From Petrimonas sulfuriphila (GTDB lineage Bacteria; Bacteroidota; Bacteroidia; Bacteroidales; Dysgonomonadaceae), in the NCBI RefSeq assembly GCF_051201015.1, contig NZ_JBPEHI010000003.1: a DNA stretch of 64,000 nucleotides, one strand, 5' to 3'. Every line of letters begins with the position of its first letter. Positions within the stretch are counted from its first letter, which is position 1. The notes beneath the pieces are model-generated. The model saw nothing but the letters and a program-made list of their open reading frames with translations. It did no database searches and was not told the DNA's origin. The translations under genes and the position numbers were made by a program. Shown here piece by piece: positions 9,301 through 17,884 of this stretch.

Positions 9301-10713
9301 GTTGTTCTTACAGCGGCTTCTGCTGCGATGGGATTCCTGCCTATGGCTATTTCCACATCGGCAGGAGCGGAAGTTCAACGCCCGCTGGCCACGGTTGTTA
9401 TTGGTGGGTTAGCTACTTCCACTTTCCTTACGATGATTGTCTTGCCGCTGCTTTACGGATATTTTATGAATGACGAGCGCAGAGGGAGAAAAAACCGTTC
9501 AAGGAAAAGAAATGTGACGAAAGCGAAGTTTTGGCTTGTCCCGGTTTTGATGACAGTTTCTGTTACAGCTTTTCCCCAATCGAGTGAACTTTCGCTGGAG
9601 GAAGCCATCGCAACCGGAATAGCCAACAACCGGCAACTGAAAACTTTCGAATTGCAGGTACAGCGGAGCAAGGCGTTTGTCCCCACAGCTTTGAATATAG
9701 GGAAAACCGGGGTGTATTACGGCAGGGATGCCAATAACATTGCCGAAAACAATCATCCGCTATATGTGGTCGGGGTATCGCAGGAAATAAATTTCCCTAC
9801 CGTTTATGCCGCGCAATACAAGGCCAACCGGGCAGGGGTTTCGGTTTCACAAGCAGCTTATGAACTTGAACGACAAAGGCTCAGTAAGAACATAACGCAA
9901 GCGTATTATCAAGTGATATATCTGCAAAACAAACAACAACAGTATCGTTTTATCGCCGATATTTACCGCAAGTTTTCACGATCGGCTGATGCGCAATACA
10001 AGCAAGGTGAAATTGCGTACCTGGAAAAACTGAATGCAACTGCTAAACAACAACAGGTTGATATTCAGCAAAAACAAATTGATGCCGACCTGCAGATCGC
10101 TTACCGGCAGTTAAGCTTGTTTTTACAGCCCAAAGAAGATATCCGGGTTCCACTTCAGGAACTGGAGCCGGTTTTGTTGAACAAGGACATCCAGAACAAT
10201 GCCGGGCTCAAACTGGCCAATGAACAACTCAGCTACGAGCGTGCCTTACTGGATGTTGAGAGAAATTTGTGGCTGCCCGATATTAGCGTCGAGGTTTTTA
10301 ACGGAACGAACCGGTTCGCAAACGCGAAAAGTTATTGGGGCTGGCAGGTTGGAATTTCTGTCCCGCTGTTCTTTGGAGAACAGAAAGCCAGGGTCGCTTC
10401 GCAAAAACACAGCGTTATGATGGCCGGTTACTCCAGGCAGCAGTATGAGGTGCGGTACAACTCTACGTATGAACAACTGCGCAACGAACTCGAAAAATAC
10501 CGTCAGAATATTGATTACTACCAAACGTCGGGAAAGCAGATCAGTGATGAACTGATTAAATTTGCCACGTCAAGTTACGAAATAGGGGAGATTGACTTCT
10601 TCCGTTATATACAGAGCCTGGAAAATGCTACGCAATTGAGGTTGGATTATTTAGACAACCTGGCGAAATACAACCAGACGGTAATTGCGCTCAATTACTT
10701 GATAGTTGAGTGA
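6361..10713 (+). CDS. czcA: CzcA-type heavy-metal RND efflux pump fused to a TolC-like outer membrane channel
   Basis: 1450 residues with two parts. Residues 1 to about 1045 are a 12-helix RND proton/metal antiporter; D400, D406 and E413 in the TM4 motif DFGIIIDGGVIIAEF match the CzcA proton-relay residues. Around residues 680-700 the motif FNELVTGVRSDIAVKIFG is CzcA-like (Zn/Co/Cd/Ni) and lacks the CusA methionine pattern. Residues from about 1070 to 1450 are an outer membrane factor (LSLEEAIATGIANNRQLK and coiled-coil repeats). The junction holds basic residues, then a hydrophobic signal-like stretch FWLVPVLMTVSVTAFPQ. An in-frame GTG at 9514 preceded by AAGGAAAAG could also start the channel separately. 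Together with the next gene this makes a complete tripartite pump. Single-polypeptide fusions of this size are, to my knowledge, usual in Bacteroidota. Confidence 0.93.
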   Translation: MLNKIIRFSVRHKLIIILFTITIIGFGIFALANLSVGAVPDITNNQVQVITTSANLATQDVEQYITMPVELAMANLPGVKEIRSVSKFGLSVVTIVFDEKLGTYLPRQLIAEKISEASENIPQGFGTPVMGPVTTGLGEIYQYILDEKPGYENRYSITDLRTIQDWIVKRQLSGIPGVVEVNTWGGFLKQYEIAVNPELIRSQGITLMEVFDAIDKNNNITGGSYIEKNNQSYFIRGDGAIKSLEDIRSIVVKNRNGIPVLIGDIAVVQFGHANRFGAITANGEGEKVMGQIMMLKNADSKKVIKAVHKRVAEVQETLPEGIFINPIVDRSELIGRTTMTVFENLLFGCVIVILVVLLILGNLRTAMIIASIIPLSLLFTLSLMYIFGIDANLMSLGALDFGIIIDGGVIIAEFIALSLNNHYDDANRLHGQERKDYIDEITINGASKMMNSAIFGQIIILIVFVPIISLTGVEGKMFRPMALTFCFAVIGASLLGMTWLPVASALFMKPGKNGEKNVSRVMRLAYKTYRPSIEWACGHKRMIVIGALVMLTVALLLFGKLGAEFTPTLDEGDFVIQPVLKTGTSLRKTIEMTTQMEAILKKDFVEVDQVVSRIGAAEVPTDPMSMEEIDMIIKLRPKKEWKNAGSKEELADKFKEALSVFPGIEYEFTQPIEMRFNELVTGVRSDIAVKIFGEDLDYLAEKAVEIAAQARMVEGAADVIVEKTVGLPQMRVTYNREKLAYYGVSIESLNQYLSMAFGGQISGTVFERERRFDLVVRFLEDFRQDIDNIRQMYVNLPDGNQIRLSELAQIEYSSGPAKISRDNTRRRVVVSVNVRNRDLQSVVQDIQQKVQENVDLQSGYYVVYGGQYQNLKNASTRLMIIVPIALALIFLLLNFAFNSLKETIIIFSAIPLSIVGGILLLWLRGMPFSISAGVGFIALFGVAVLNGIVLIEHFKELRHKNGGMKMHDIIVQGSVDRLRPVVLTAASAAMGFLPMAISTSAGAEVQRPLATVVIGGLATSTFLTMIVLPLLYGYFMNDERRGRKNRSRKRNVTKAKFWLVPVLMTVSVTAFPQSSELSLEEAIATGIANNRQLKTFELQVQRSKAFVPTALNIGKTGVYYGRDANNIAENNHPLYVVGVSQEINFPTVYAAQYKANRAGVSVSQAAYELERQRLSKNITQAYYQVIYLQNKQQQYRFIADIYRKFSRSADAQYKQGEIAYLEKLNATAKQQQVDIQQKQIDADLQIAYRQLSLFLQPKEDIRVPLQELEPVLLNKDIQNNAGLKLANEQLSYERALLDVERNLWLPDISVEVFNGTNRFANAKSYWGWQVGISVPLFFGEQKARVASQKHSVMMAGYSRQQYEVRYNSTYEQLRNELEKYRQNIDYYQTSGKQISDELIKFATSSYEIGEIDFFRYIQSLENATQLRLDYLDNLAKYNQTVIALNYLIVE
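9502..9516 (+). promoter_or_regulatory. Possible internal ribosome binding site and GTG start for the outer membrane channel part
   Basis: AAGGAAAAG just upstream of an in-frame GTG at 9514-9516 (codon 1052 of the fusion). Translation from it would give a roughly 399-residue channel starting with VTKAK and a signal-like hydrophobic stretch. Seen in sequence; use as a start is inference. Confidence 0.35.
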
Positions 10714-10762
10714 ACCGGCGGATAAAGGGCAAGAGGTAAGAAAAACGTAAAAAGACAGCAAG

Positions 10763-11896
10763 ATGCGATTTTATAAACATTTCTTTTGGGGAGTTTTGGT
10801 TTCCGTAGCTCTTTTGGGTTGCGGTAACAAAAAGTCGGGTAGCGAAGCCGGAGATTCTACCGGAGATTCTGCGTTGGTAGCAATTTCCAACCGCCAGTTT
10901 GAAGCGATGCAAATGGAATTTGGTGAATTGCAGGAAGCGCAATTCCACGAAAGTGTGAAGGTGAACGGGCATGTCATCTCATCGGTAAGAGGGCAGGCCC
11001 AGGTTACTAGCCGAATTCCGGGGACGATAAGGATTATTTCCCGTGAGTTGGGTGATTTTGTCTCTGCGGGAAGTGTGCTTTGCACTGTCGAAAGTAACGA
11101 TTTTATTGTGCTGCAGCAGGATTTTGCTACGGTAAGCAATCAGTTCAACGAAGCAAAAAAGGCTTACGAACGATTGCAAACGCTTTATAGGGACAGCATC
11201 GCAGCCCGTAAAGATTTCATCGCTGCCGAAAGTGCTTACAACAGTTTGTTGGCACAATACAACGGGATGAAACATCGGTTGAGTCTGCTTAACGTAGATC
11301 CGGCGCAAATAGAAAAAGGGGATTTTTATCGGATACTCGAAGTCCGTTCGCCTATTGACGGATATATTACGCAGGTCAACAGTATGATCGGAGAATACGT
11401 TACGCCTGAAAAAATGCTGATGACCATTGTCAATGCCAATCAGTTCTATCTTCAACTGGATGTATACGAGAAGGATATCGCACAATTGGCTGTCGGTCAA
11501 AATATCCGGTTTTATAACTCCAGTAATCCGTCCGAGAAGTTCAGTGCGAAACTGACCAGAACAGGGAAATCTATCGATCCGGAAAAGAAAACCATTGTGT
11601 GTACTGCGCAAATAGAATCGATTAACAGCGGTTTTGTAAACAACATGTATGTTGAGGCAGAGGTGAGTGTGAAAGAATATACGGCAAAAGGGATTCCCGG
11701 GGATGCCCTTGAAGCGTTGGCGGACGGAACGTACCGGATTTATTTGCTTGAAAAGAAATCGGGAGATAATATATACCTTAAATCCGTCTCCGTCACCACT
11801 GGGTTGACATCCAACAACATGGTGGAGATAAAAACGCCGCTTCCCACACAACAGGTTTTAGTAAAAGGAGTATATAACCTTCCGGCAACGGAATAG
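10763..11896 (+). CDS. czcB: Periplasmic adaptor lipoprotein of the RND metal efflux pump (CzcB/CusB family)
   Basis: 377 residues. The N-terminus is a lipoprotein signal with lipobox LLGC (Cys20), so the adaptor is probably anchored in a membrane facing the periplasm. The body has the membrane-fusion-protein order: barrel-sandwich half (GTIRIISRELGDFVSAGSVLCTVES), alpha hairpin with QQDFATVSNQFNEAKKAYER, the second lipoyl half (LEVRSPIDGYITQVNSMIGE), then beta-barrel and membrane-proximal domains. It links the inner membrane pump to the channel encoded just upstream (49-base gap, same operon). No histidine-rich metal-binding N-terminal extension is present. Metal type is inferred from the pump only. 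Confidence 0.93.
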   Translation: MRFYKHFFWGVLVSVALLGCGNKKSGSEAGDSTGDSALVAISNRQFEAMQMEFGELQEAQFHESVKVNGHVISSVRGQAQVTSRIPGTIRIISRELGDFVSAGSVLCTVESNDFIVLQQDFATVSNQFNEAKKAYERLQTLYRDSIAARKDFIAAESAYNSLLAQYNGMKHRLSLLNVDPAQIEKGDFYRILEVRSPIDGYITQVNSMIGEYVTPEKMLMTIVNANQFYLQLDVYEKDIAQLAVGQNIRFYNSSNPSEKFSAKLTRTGKSIDPEKKTIVCTAQIESINSGFVNNMYVEAEVSVKEYTAKGIPGDALEALADGTYRIYLLEKKSGDNIYLKSVSVTTGLTSNNMVEIKTPLPTQQVLVKGVYNLPATE

Positions 11897-11957
11897 TCCC
11901 CACGGTTTTTACACAATATTTCCGTCAAAAACGAGTTATTAAGGAAAACAACCGGAT

Positions 11958-13937
11958 TTGGAACTAACTCGAAAAATATACCCTTTATGCCTCTTGGGGG
12001 TGCTATTACTGGTTTCGTGCCGCTCGGCAAAACTGAGCGATGCCCGTGCACAATACATTCGGGGAGAGTATTTTGTGGCTTCTGAAACCTATCGGAAAGT
12101 GTACAGGAACATTAAGCCTGATCAGCATCCGCTGCGCGGAGTGGTAGCTTACGAAATGGCGGAGGCCTATCGCCGAATGAATGTTGCTTCCCGTTCGGCT
12201 AACGCGTATGCCAATGCCATCCGGTACAAGTATCCCGATACGCTGGTTTATTTGCGGTATGCGCAAATGTTGCACAAAGAAGGAAGATACCTACAGGCAC
12301 AAAAGGCTTACGAAGATTTTCTGGCTCTGGATCCGGTAAATTTATTGGGAATAAGTGGATTGCAGGGGGTGAAGGATGCGGTGGAGAAAAAGAAAGCGCC
12401 GTCGCGTTATGTAGTAAAACGGATGGACCTGTTCAACTCGAACCGCGGAGAGTTCAGTCCGGCGTTTGCTAAAGACGATGCCGTGCTTTATATCACCTCT
12501 TCGCGCGAGGATGCTCGGGGTGATTCGATCAGTAACATCACGGGGATGAAGAACAACGATATTTTCATTGTCACCAGAAACGATAAGGGCGGCTGGATGA
12601 AGCCGGAGATTTTGGAGTCGGAAATCAATACCCGGTTCGATGAAGGGACACCCTCGGTTTCCGCAGATGGCAATTACCTTTTCTATACCTTCTCTCCCGT
12701 TTATTCTCACCGGGCAACCACTCCCAAGATATACTGTTCACGACGCGGTAGCGGAAGCTGGAATGCCGGACAGGAATTGACTGTATCTGCCGGCGACACG
12801 CTTTCGGTTTTCGCACATCCTTCCGTTTCTCCGTCGGGCGATTATCTCTATTTTGTTTCCGACATGCCTGGAGGATATGGCGGAAAAGATATCTGGCGGG
12901 CCAGGATGGATGGCCTCATCGTTCTATTTACGGAAAACCTGGGTCCGGAGGTAAACACGCCGGGCGATGAAATGTTTCCGTACATTAAAAACGACACGAC
13001 GTTGTACTTCTCGTCTGACGGACACCCGGGGATGGGAGGACTGGACTTGTATGAAGCCAGCTTGCACGGCAGCACCAATCGGTGGAGGGTCCAGCACATG
13101 GATTTTCCCCTTAATTCGTCGATGGACGATTTTGGCATCACTTTCGAGAAAGGGAAACTCCGCGGGTTTTTCAGTTCAAACCGTAACGATGCACGCGGGC
13201 ACGACCATATCTATTCGTTCGAATGCCCGGATGTCGAGATATTTGTGGAGGGTCTAGCCGTGGATACGGAAGACAACTTCATTCCCAACGTTAAAGTGTC
13301 GGTTGTTGGCGATAACGGTTTCCGGCACGAATACATTACCGGACAAGACGGAACCTACCGTTTCCGTGCGGACAAGGGTGTGAATTATCTTTTTATGGCC
13401 CGTGCAGAGGGATTCCTGAATAGGAAGAAAACGCTGAGTACATTCGTTGAGGAAAAAGATACGGTTTATTTCGTGGATTTTGAAATGATTCCTTACAACA
13501 GGCCTGTTATCCTCGAAAATATATTCTTCGATTTTGATAAAGCGGAGTTGCGTCCCGAGTCAAAAAAAGAACTGGACGGACTTATAGGATTGTTAAATGA
13601 CAATCCGTCAGTAACCATCGAACTTTCCGCGCATACCGACAGGAAAGGGGCCGAAGGATACAATCAGGACCTTTCGTTACGCCGCGCACAATCAGTGGTA
13701 CGGTACCTTATCGGCAAGGGAGTGGATGAGCGGCGATTATCGGCGGCAGGTTTTGGGAAAACACAACCTAAAACGGTTTCTGCAACCATCGCGGAAAAAT
13801 ACGGTTTCCTGAAAGAAGGGGATAGGCTGGATGAGGCATTTATCGAAAAGCTGGCACCCGAGCAACAGGAGATTACAGACCAGATTAACCGGCGGACAGA
13901 ATTTAGAGTGACCGGCTCATCCTTTGGATTATTTTGA
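11958..13937 (+). CDS. porE: PorE-like outer membrane lipoprotein: TPR, PD40 propeller, CRD and OmpA domains
   Basis: 659 residues. Lipoprotein signal with lipobox LVSC (Cys21). Domain order: TPR region (about 25-150), WD40/PD40-like beta-propeller (about 155-415, repeats such as GDYLYFVSDMPGGYGGKDIW), carboxypeptidase-regulatory-like domain (about 425-500), and a C-terminal OmpA peptidoglycan-binding domain (FFDFDKAELRPES, HTDRKG, LSLRRAQSV, NRRTEFRV). This order is that of PorE (PG1058, about 670 residues), thought to anchor the type IX secretion machinery to peptidoglycan. The start is TTG: an in-frame TAA lies at 11940, and AAGGAAA sits about 10 bases before the TTG. Other OmpA/PD40 lipoproteins share the order, so PorE is likely but not proven. 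Confidence 0.75.
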   Translation: MELTRKIYPLCLLGVLLLVSCRSAKLSDARAQYIRGEYFVASETYRKVYRNIKPDQHPLRGVVAYEMAEAYRRMNVASRSANAYANAIRYKYPDTLVYLRYAQMLHKEGRYLQAQKAYEDFLALDPVNLLGISGLQGVKDAVEKKKAPSRYVVKRMDLFNSNRGEFSPAFAKDDAVLYITSSREDARGDSISNITGMKNNDIFIVTRNDKGGWMKPEILESEINTRFDEGTPSVSADGNYLFYTFSPVYSHRATTPKIYCSRRGSGSWNAGQELTVSAGDTLSVFAHPSVSPSGDYLYFVSDMPGGYGGKDIWRARMDGLIVLFTENLGPEVNTPGDEMFPYIKNDTTLYFSSDGHPGMGGLDLYEASLHGSTNRWRVQHMDFPLNSSMDDFGITFEKGKLRGFFSSNRNDARGHDHIYSFECPDVEIFVEGLAVDTEDNFIPNVKVSVVGDNGFRHEYITGQDGTYRFRADKGVNYLFMARAEGFLNRKKTLSTFVEEKDTVYFVDFEMIPYNRPVILENIFFDFDKAELRPESKKELDGLIGLLNDNPSVTIELSAHTDRKGAEGYNQDLSLRRAQSVVRYLIGKGVDERRLSAAGFGKTQPKTVSATIAEKYGFLKEGDRLDEAFIEKLAPEQQEITDQINRRTEFRVTGSSFGLF

Positions 13938-13985
13938 TCGTTGTATTTTCGTGTGAAGGAGCACTAATAAAGGCGCATTTTTTGC

Positions 13986-13993
13986 TATATTTG
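13986..13993 (+). promoter_or_regulatory. -7 element upstream of cbpA
   Basis: TATATTTG matches TAnnTTTG, 19 bases before the cbpA ATG, in a 75-base gap after the porE-like gene. No convincing -33 element. Confidence 0.45.
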
Positions 13994-14012
13994 TATCATA
14001 ATAATTTAAAAA

Positions 14013-14936
14013 ATGGCATATATTGATTACTACAATATTTTGGGCGTAAGTAAAAATGCGTCGGCCGATGACATTAAAAAAGCCTACCGGCAAAAGGCGC
14101 GTAAGCTGCATCCGGATTTGAATCCAAACGATAAGGAGGCGCATAGGAAATTTCAGCAACTCAACGAAGCGAACGAAGTGTTGAGCGACCCTGAAAAACG
14201 GGCAAAATACGATAAATACGGAGAAAACTGGAAACACGGCGAGGAATACGAAAAAGCGCAGCAGCAATATCAACAGCAACAGCATCAATGGGGTGGACAA
14301 CAGGGGGAGCAAACTTTCTACACCGAAGGTGATTTTTCGGATACCGATTTTTCTGAGTTTTTTCATTCGATGTTTGGCGGTGGTTTTACACAAAGGGGAA
14401 CCAGGCGTACGAATAGAAAGTACAAGGGGGGAGACTATCAGGCAGAGTTGCGGTTATCGCTCCGCCAAGCCATGTATACCCATCAGCAAACGCTTAACCT
14501 TGACGGGAAAAATATACGTATAACTATTCCTGCAGGGGTTACAGATGGACAAAAGATAAAGCTTGCCGGATACGGCCAGCCGGGAGTAAACGGCGGGCCT
14601 AACGGAGATTTATACATTACGTTCGTTATTGAAGACGACCCGGAATTCAAGCGGCTTGGCAACGATCTATACACGTCGGTTCATGTTGGGTTATACACGG
14701 CCGTTCTCGGTGGAGAAATGACCGTAAATACGCTTGACGGACAGGTGAAAATGAAAGTAAAGCCTGGCACACAGCCTGAAGCGAAGGTTCGCTTGAAAGG
14801 CAAAGGTTTTCCGGTATATAAAAAAGATGATCAGTTCGGCGACCTTATCGTGACAATGAAAGTAGAGATACCCAAAAACCTCTCGTCAAAAGAGCAGGAG
14901 TTGTTTGTCGAATTATCTAAACAGAACCAACGATGA
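14013..14936 (+). CDS. cbpA: CbpA-type DnaJ co-chaperone (class B J-protein)
   Basis: 307 residues, cytoplasmic. J domain at residues 1-70 with the HPD motif (KLHPDLNPND) needed to stimulate DnaK ATPase. A glutamine-rich linker follows (about 78-102, many QQ), then a G/F stretch (FGGGFTQRG) and two C-terminal peptide-binding domains. There is no CxxCxGxG zinc finger, so it is not classical DnaJ; length and layout match CbpA (curved-DNA-binding protein A, 306 residues). The next gene overlaps it by ATGA and encodes the matching modulator CbpM, which confirms the assignment. Probable partner: the DnaK encoded at the window start. Confidence 0.92.
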   Translation: MAYIDYYNILGVSKNASADDIKKAYRQKARKLHPDLNPNDKEAHRKFQQLNEANEVLSDPEKRAKYDKYGENWKHGEEYEKAQQQYQQQQHQWGGQQGEQTFYTEGDFSDTDFSEFFHSMFGGGFTQRGTRRTNRKYKGGDYQAELRLSLRQAMYTHQQTLNLDGKNIRITIPAGVTDGQKIKLAGYGQPGVNGGPNGDLYITFVIEDDPEFKRLGNDLYTSVHVGLYTAVLGGEMTVNTLDGQVKMKVKPGTQPEAKVRLKGKGFPVYKKDDQFGDLIVTMKVEIPKNLSSKEQELFVELSKQNQR

Positions 14937-15226
14937 ACGAAAAAAGAATTTTATACAGCGAATGCATCCGTATTTATGAAGTAGAAGGATCGTTTCTCGA
15001 TTCACTGGGCGAACTGGGGTTAATTCGCTTGTTGGATTCCGGTGACTCCCGGTTTGTGGAATACGACGAGTTGGAAGAACTGGAACAATTTGTCCGCTGG
15101 CACAATGAGATGGATATTAACGCGGAAGGTATTGAGGCGCTGTATTATATGCTTGTACGGGTGAAATTGCTTCAAGATGAAATAGATAGTTTGCGGAACG
15201 AATTGCAGTTTTACCGTTCGATGTAA
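14933..15226 (+). CDS. cbpM: CbpM-type chaperone modulator (MerR-like fold)
   Basis: 97 residues. It overlaps cbpA by four bases (ATGA), showing translational coupling. The sequence has the MerR-like helix-turn-helix start of CbpM proteins (YSECIRIYEVEGSFLDSLGELGLI) followed by a C-terminal helix VRVKLLQDEIDSLRNELQF. In other bacteria CbpM binds the J domain of CbpA and blocks both its co-chaperone and DNA-binding activity. Function is transferred from family and gene order; the similarity to enteric CbpM is modest. Confidence 0.85.
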   Translation: MNEKRILYSECIRIYEVEGSFLDSLGELGLIRLLDSGDSRFVEYDELEELEQFVRWHNEMDINAEGIEALYYMLVRVKLLQDEIDSLRNELQFYRSM

Positions 15227-15270
15227 TTGAAATAATATCAAAAAAAGGAGCCACCGTCAGGCATAAGTTT

Positions 15271-16173
15271 ATGAAGAATGCCGTTTTTTCTGTTATTTTC
15301 TGGTTTATAGCTGTTGGTTGTACGATGGCCCAGAATCTCAATGCCACTGTCTCTGTCAACAGTTCCCGGATACAGGGTAACCGGCAGTTGTTTAATACAC
15401 TCGAAGAGCAGTTGAGGATATTTATAAACGATGGAAAATGGACGGATACGCATCCTCCGGCACATGGAAAGATTGATTGTTCGTTTATCCTCGTCGTCAA
15501 TGAGATGTCATCTCCTTCGTCGTTTAAGGGAGAGTTGCAGGTTCAGGCACGAAGGCCTGTTCCCGGTGCATCATACAAGACGCCGTTACTGAATTATCGT
15601 GAGCCTTCCTTTTTGTTCGATTACATGGAATATCAGTCGTTGGAGTTCAATCCCGACAATATTCCCAACAACCTGGTTGCCACCATCGCCTTTTATGTCT
15701 ACCTTATTCTCGGACTCGATTATGATTCGACGTCGCCTCTGGGAGGCACGGATTGTTTCCGCCAGATGCAAATTATCGCCAGCAACGTTCAATCCAACAA
15801 CTGGAGCGGATGGGAAGCATTTGGAAGTGAACGGAGCAAGTATGCCATTGCTGTTGCTTTCAACGAACCCGTATTTGAAGATTACCGGCGGATGTGGTAT
15901 GATTACCACCGGGCAGGATTGGATGAAATGGCGGCAAACCGTGAAAAAGGTCGTCAAAAAGTTGTAACTTCGCTGCCCGTAATCTCTTCGATATATGACC
16001 GCCGTTCCAACTCTGTTTTGGTAACGCTTTTTGGCAATGCCAAACTGGACGAGCTGGTAAATGTCGTTACTGACATGCCGGTGCATGAAAAGCGAGCGGC
16101 GTATGAAACGCTCCGGAATATTTATCCGACGCAGACAGCCGCTTTGGAAAGATTACAACGAACAAACCGCTAG
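15271..16173 (+). CDS. porD: DUF4835 family protein, type IX secretion component PorD
   Basis: 300 residues with a signal peptide ending near MAQ (residue 21). The mature part (NLNATVSVNSSRIQGNR, then FNTLEEQLRIFINDGKW) is the DUF4835/PorD family, found in Bacteroidota and linked to assembly of the type IX secretion system; a precise biochemical role is not established. It lies 7 bases before recN, a pairing I associate with this family in the phylum. With the PorE-like gene 1.3 kb upstream, two T9SS-linked proteins sit in one rightward region. No substrate carrying a T9SS C-terminal signal was recognised in the window. Confidence 0.85.
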   Translation: MKNAVFSVIFWFIAVGCTMAQNLNATVSVNSSRIQGNRQLFNTLEEQLRIFINDGKWTDTHPPAHGKIDCSFILVVNEMSSPSSFKGELQVQARRPVPGASYKTPLLNYREPSFLFDYMEYQSLEFNPDNIPNNLVATIAFYVYLILGLDYDSTSPLGGTDCFRQMQIIASNVQSNNWSGWEAFGSERSKYAIAVAFNEPVFEDYRRMWYDYHRAGLDEMAANREKGRQKVVTSLPVISSIYDRRSNSVLVTLFGNAKLDELVNVVTDMPVHEKRAAYETLRNIYPTQTAALERLQRTNR

Positions 16174-16180
16174 GAAATTT

Positions 16181-17839
16181 ATGCTGAAATCGCTTGCAAT
16201 ACAACATTATGCGCTGATAGATTCGCTTCATATCGATTTTGATAAGGGCTTTTCGGTTATTACCGGAGAAACCGGAGCTGGAAAATCCATTATACTGGGT
16301 GCGCTTTCGCTGATTTTGGGACAACGTGCTGATAATCGTTATATCAAGCAAAACGAGCAGAAATGTACCATCGAAGGCATTTTTGATTTTTCAAGGTATG
16401 ATTTGCAAGATTTTTTTGAAGAGCGGGATTGGGAATATAATCCCGATGAATGTATCCTGCGCCGCGAAATTTGGACGAACGGAAAGTCGCGGGCTTTTGT
16501 TAACGATTCTCCTGTTTACCTGAATGACCTGAAAGACTTAGGTGATAGGTTGATAGATATTCATTCGCAGCATCAGAACCTGTCGTTAAACGACAACTTT
16601 TTTCAGTTAAACGTGTTGGATATTCTTGCCCGTACAAAAGCGGAGAAGGAGGCATACCAAAAAGTATTCAAGGAATATCAGGCGAGCCGGAAACTGTTGC
16701 TCGAACTGCAGAAGCAATCGCAAAAAAACAAGGAAGAGGAAAATTATTTTCAATTCCAGTTCGATGCATTGGCTGGTGCAAAACTACAGGCAGGAGAACA
16801 GGGCGAACTGGAAGCCGAGCTGGAAACCATAACGCATGCCGAGGAAATTAAAGCTTCGCTTTTTGCGGTAGTAGATGCACTTTCGGGTGAAGGTGGTGCT
16901 GTTGAACAAAAATTAAAATCGGTAACCGACGCGTTGAAAAGTATTCAGCATGTTTTTCCGAAAGCTGCCGAATTGGAGCAACGGGTGGAGTCGGCCTATA
17001 TTGATTTAAAAGAGGTCCGGATTGAAGCCGGGAAGCATTTCGAAGAAACGGATTTCAATGCCGAGCGGCAACAACAGGTGGAGGAGCGGTTAAGTGTGAT
17101 TTACGATTTACAGAAGAGGCATTCGGTAAAATCGGTTGAGGAACTGCAGGAGATACAGAAACAGTTGGATGAAAAGTTGCAAAACATCCTGTCGCTGGAC
17201 GAACAAATAGAACAACTCGAAAAAGAGGTGTCTGAAAAACAACGGCTGTTGTTGCAAAAAGCAGAAGTGCTGAGTGAAAGGAGAAAATCGGCTACGCAGC
17301 CGGTAGAAAAGCAACTCACGGAAATGCTTGTTTATCTGGGAATGCCTAACGCGAGGTTCATATGCGATATTACCACCAAAAACAATCCCGATTCTAACGG
17401 CAAAGATGCTGTGAGCTTTCTGTTTTCGGCCAATAAAAACACACCGTTGCTGCCCGTTTCCCAGATTGCATCCGGCGGAGAAATCTCTCGACTGATGCTT
17501 TGCCTGAAATCGATGATCGCCGGGGCAACGACACTGCCGACGGTTATTTTCGATGAAATCGACACGGGAACTTCGGGTGAGATAGCCGATAAAATGGGTA
17601 CGATCATGCGCGAGATGGCACACGATATGCAAGTAATCGCCATCACCCATTTGCCGCAAATAGCAGCCAAAGGAACAAAACATTACAACGTTTACAAAGA
17701 GGACAGTGCTGAGACTACGGCAACCTATGTGCGTTTATTGCTGAAAAACGAAAGGGTTACGGAAATCGCCCGGATGCTTAGCGGTGCGGAAGTTACTGCT
17801 CAGGCTGTTGAAAACGCCAAGGTGATGCTGGAGGCCTGA
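16181..17839 (+). CDS. recN: DNA repair ATPase RecN
   Basis: SMC-like ATPase for double-strand break repair. 552 residues from the ATG at 16181 (E. coli RecN is 553). The reading frame stays open upstream to 16061, but that would overlap porD and give a non-homologous tail; MLKSLAIQHYALIDSLHIDF is the true RecN beginning. Walker A GETGAGKS is at residues 29-36, coiled-coil arms lie about 150-380, the ABC signature ASGGEISRLML and Walker B VIFDEIDTG are in the C-terminal part. It follows porD by 7 bases and is probably cotranscribed with it. No LexA-type operator was recognised. Confidence 0.96.
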   Translation: MLKSLAIQHYALIDSLHIDFDKGFSVITGETGAGKSIILGALSLILGQRADNRYIKQNEQKCTIEGIFDFSRYDLQDFFEERDWEYNPDECILRREIWTNGKSRAFVNDSPVYLNDLKDLGDRLIDIHSQHQNLSLNDNFFQLNVLDILARTKAEKEAYQKVFKEYQASRKLLLELQKQSQKNKEEENYFQFQFDALAGAKLQAGEQGELEAELETITHAEEIKASLFAVVDALSGEGGAVEQKLKSVTDALKSIQHVFPKAAELEQRVESAYIDLKEVRIEAGKHFEETDFNAERQQQVEERLSVIYDLQKRHSVKSVEELQEIQKQLDEKLQNILSLDEQIEQLEKEVSEKQRLLLQKAEVLSERRKSATQPVEKQLTEMLVYLGMPNARFICDITTKNNPDSNGKDAVSFLFSANKNTPLLPVSQIASGGEISRLMLCLKSMIAGATTLPTVIFDEIDTGTSGEIADKMGTIMREMAHDMQVIAITHLPQIAAKGTKHYNVYKEDSAETTATYVRLLLKNERVTEIARMLSGAEVTAQAVENAKVMLEA

Positions 17840-17884
17840 AGCTCATGTTGAAACTTTAAAGACGTAACACATAACACATAAAAG

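Noticed and set aside
6361..10713. Assignment as a CusA copper/silver pump
   Set aside because: The central periplasmic motif is of the CzcA type and the methionine pattern of CusA is absent.
10979..11851. A 290-codon open frame opposite the efflux adaptor gene
   Set aside because: Composition artefact of the sense gene: no recognisable family, no start context, and the adaptor is unmistakable.
16061..16180. Upstream extension of recN
   Set aside because: Overlaps porD by over 100 bases and adds residues not found in RecN; the ATG at 16181 gives the standard start.
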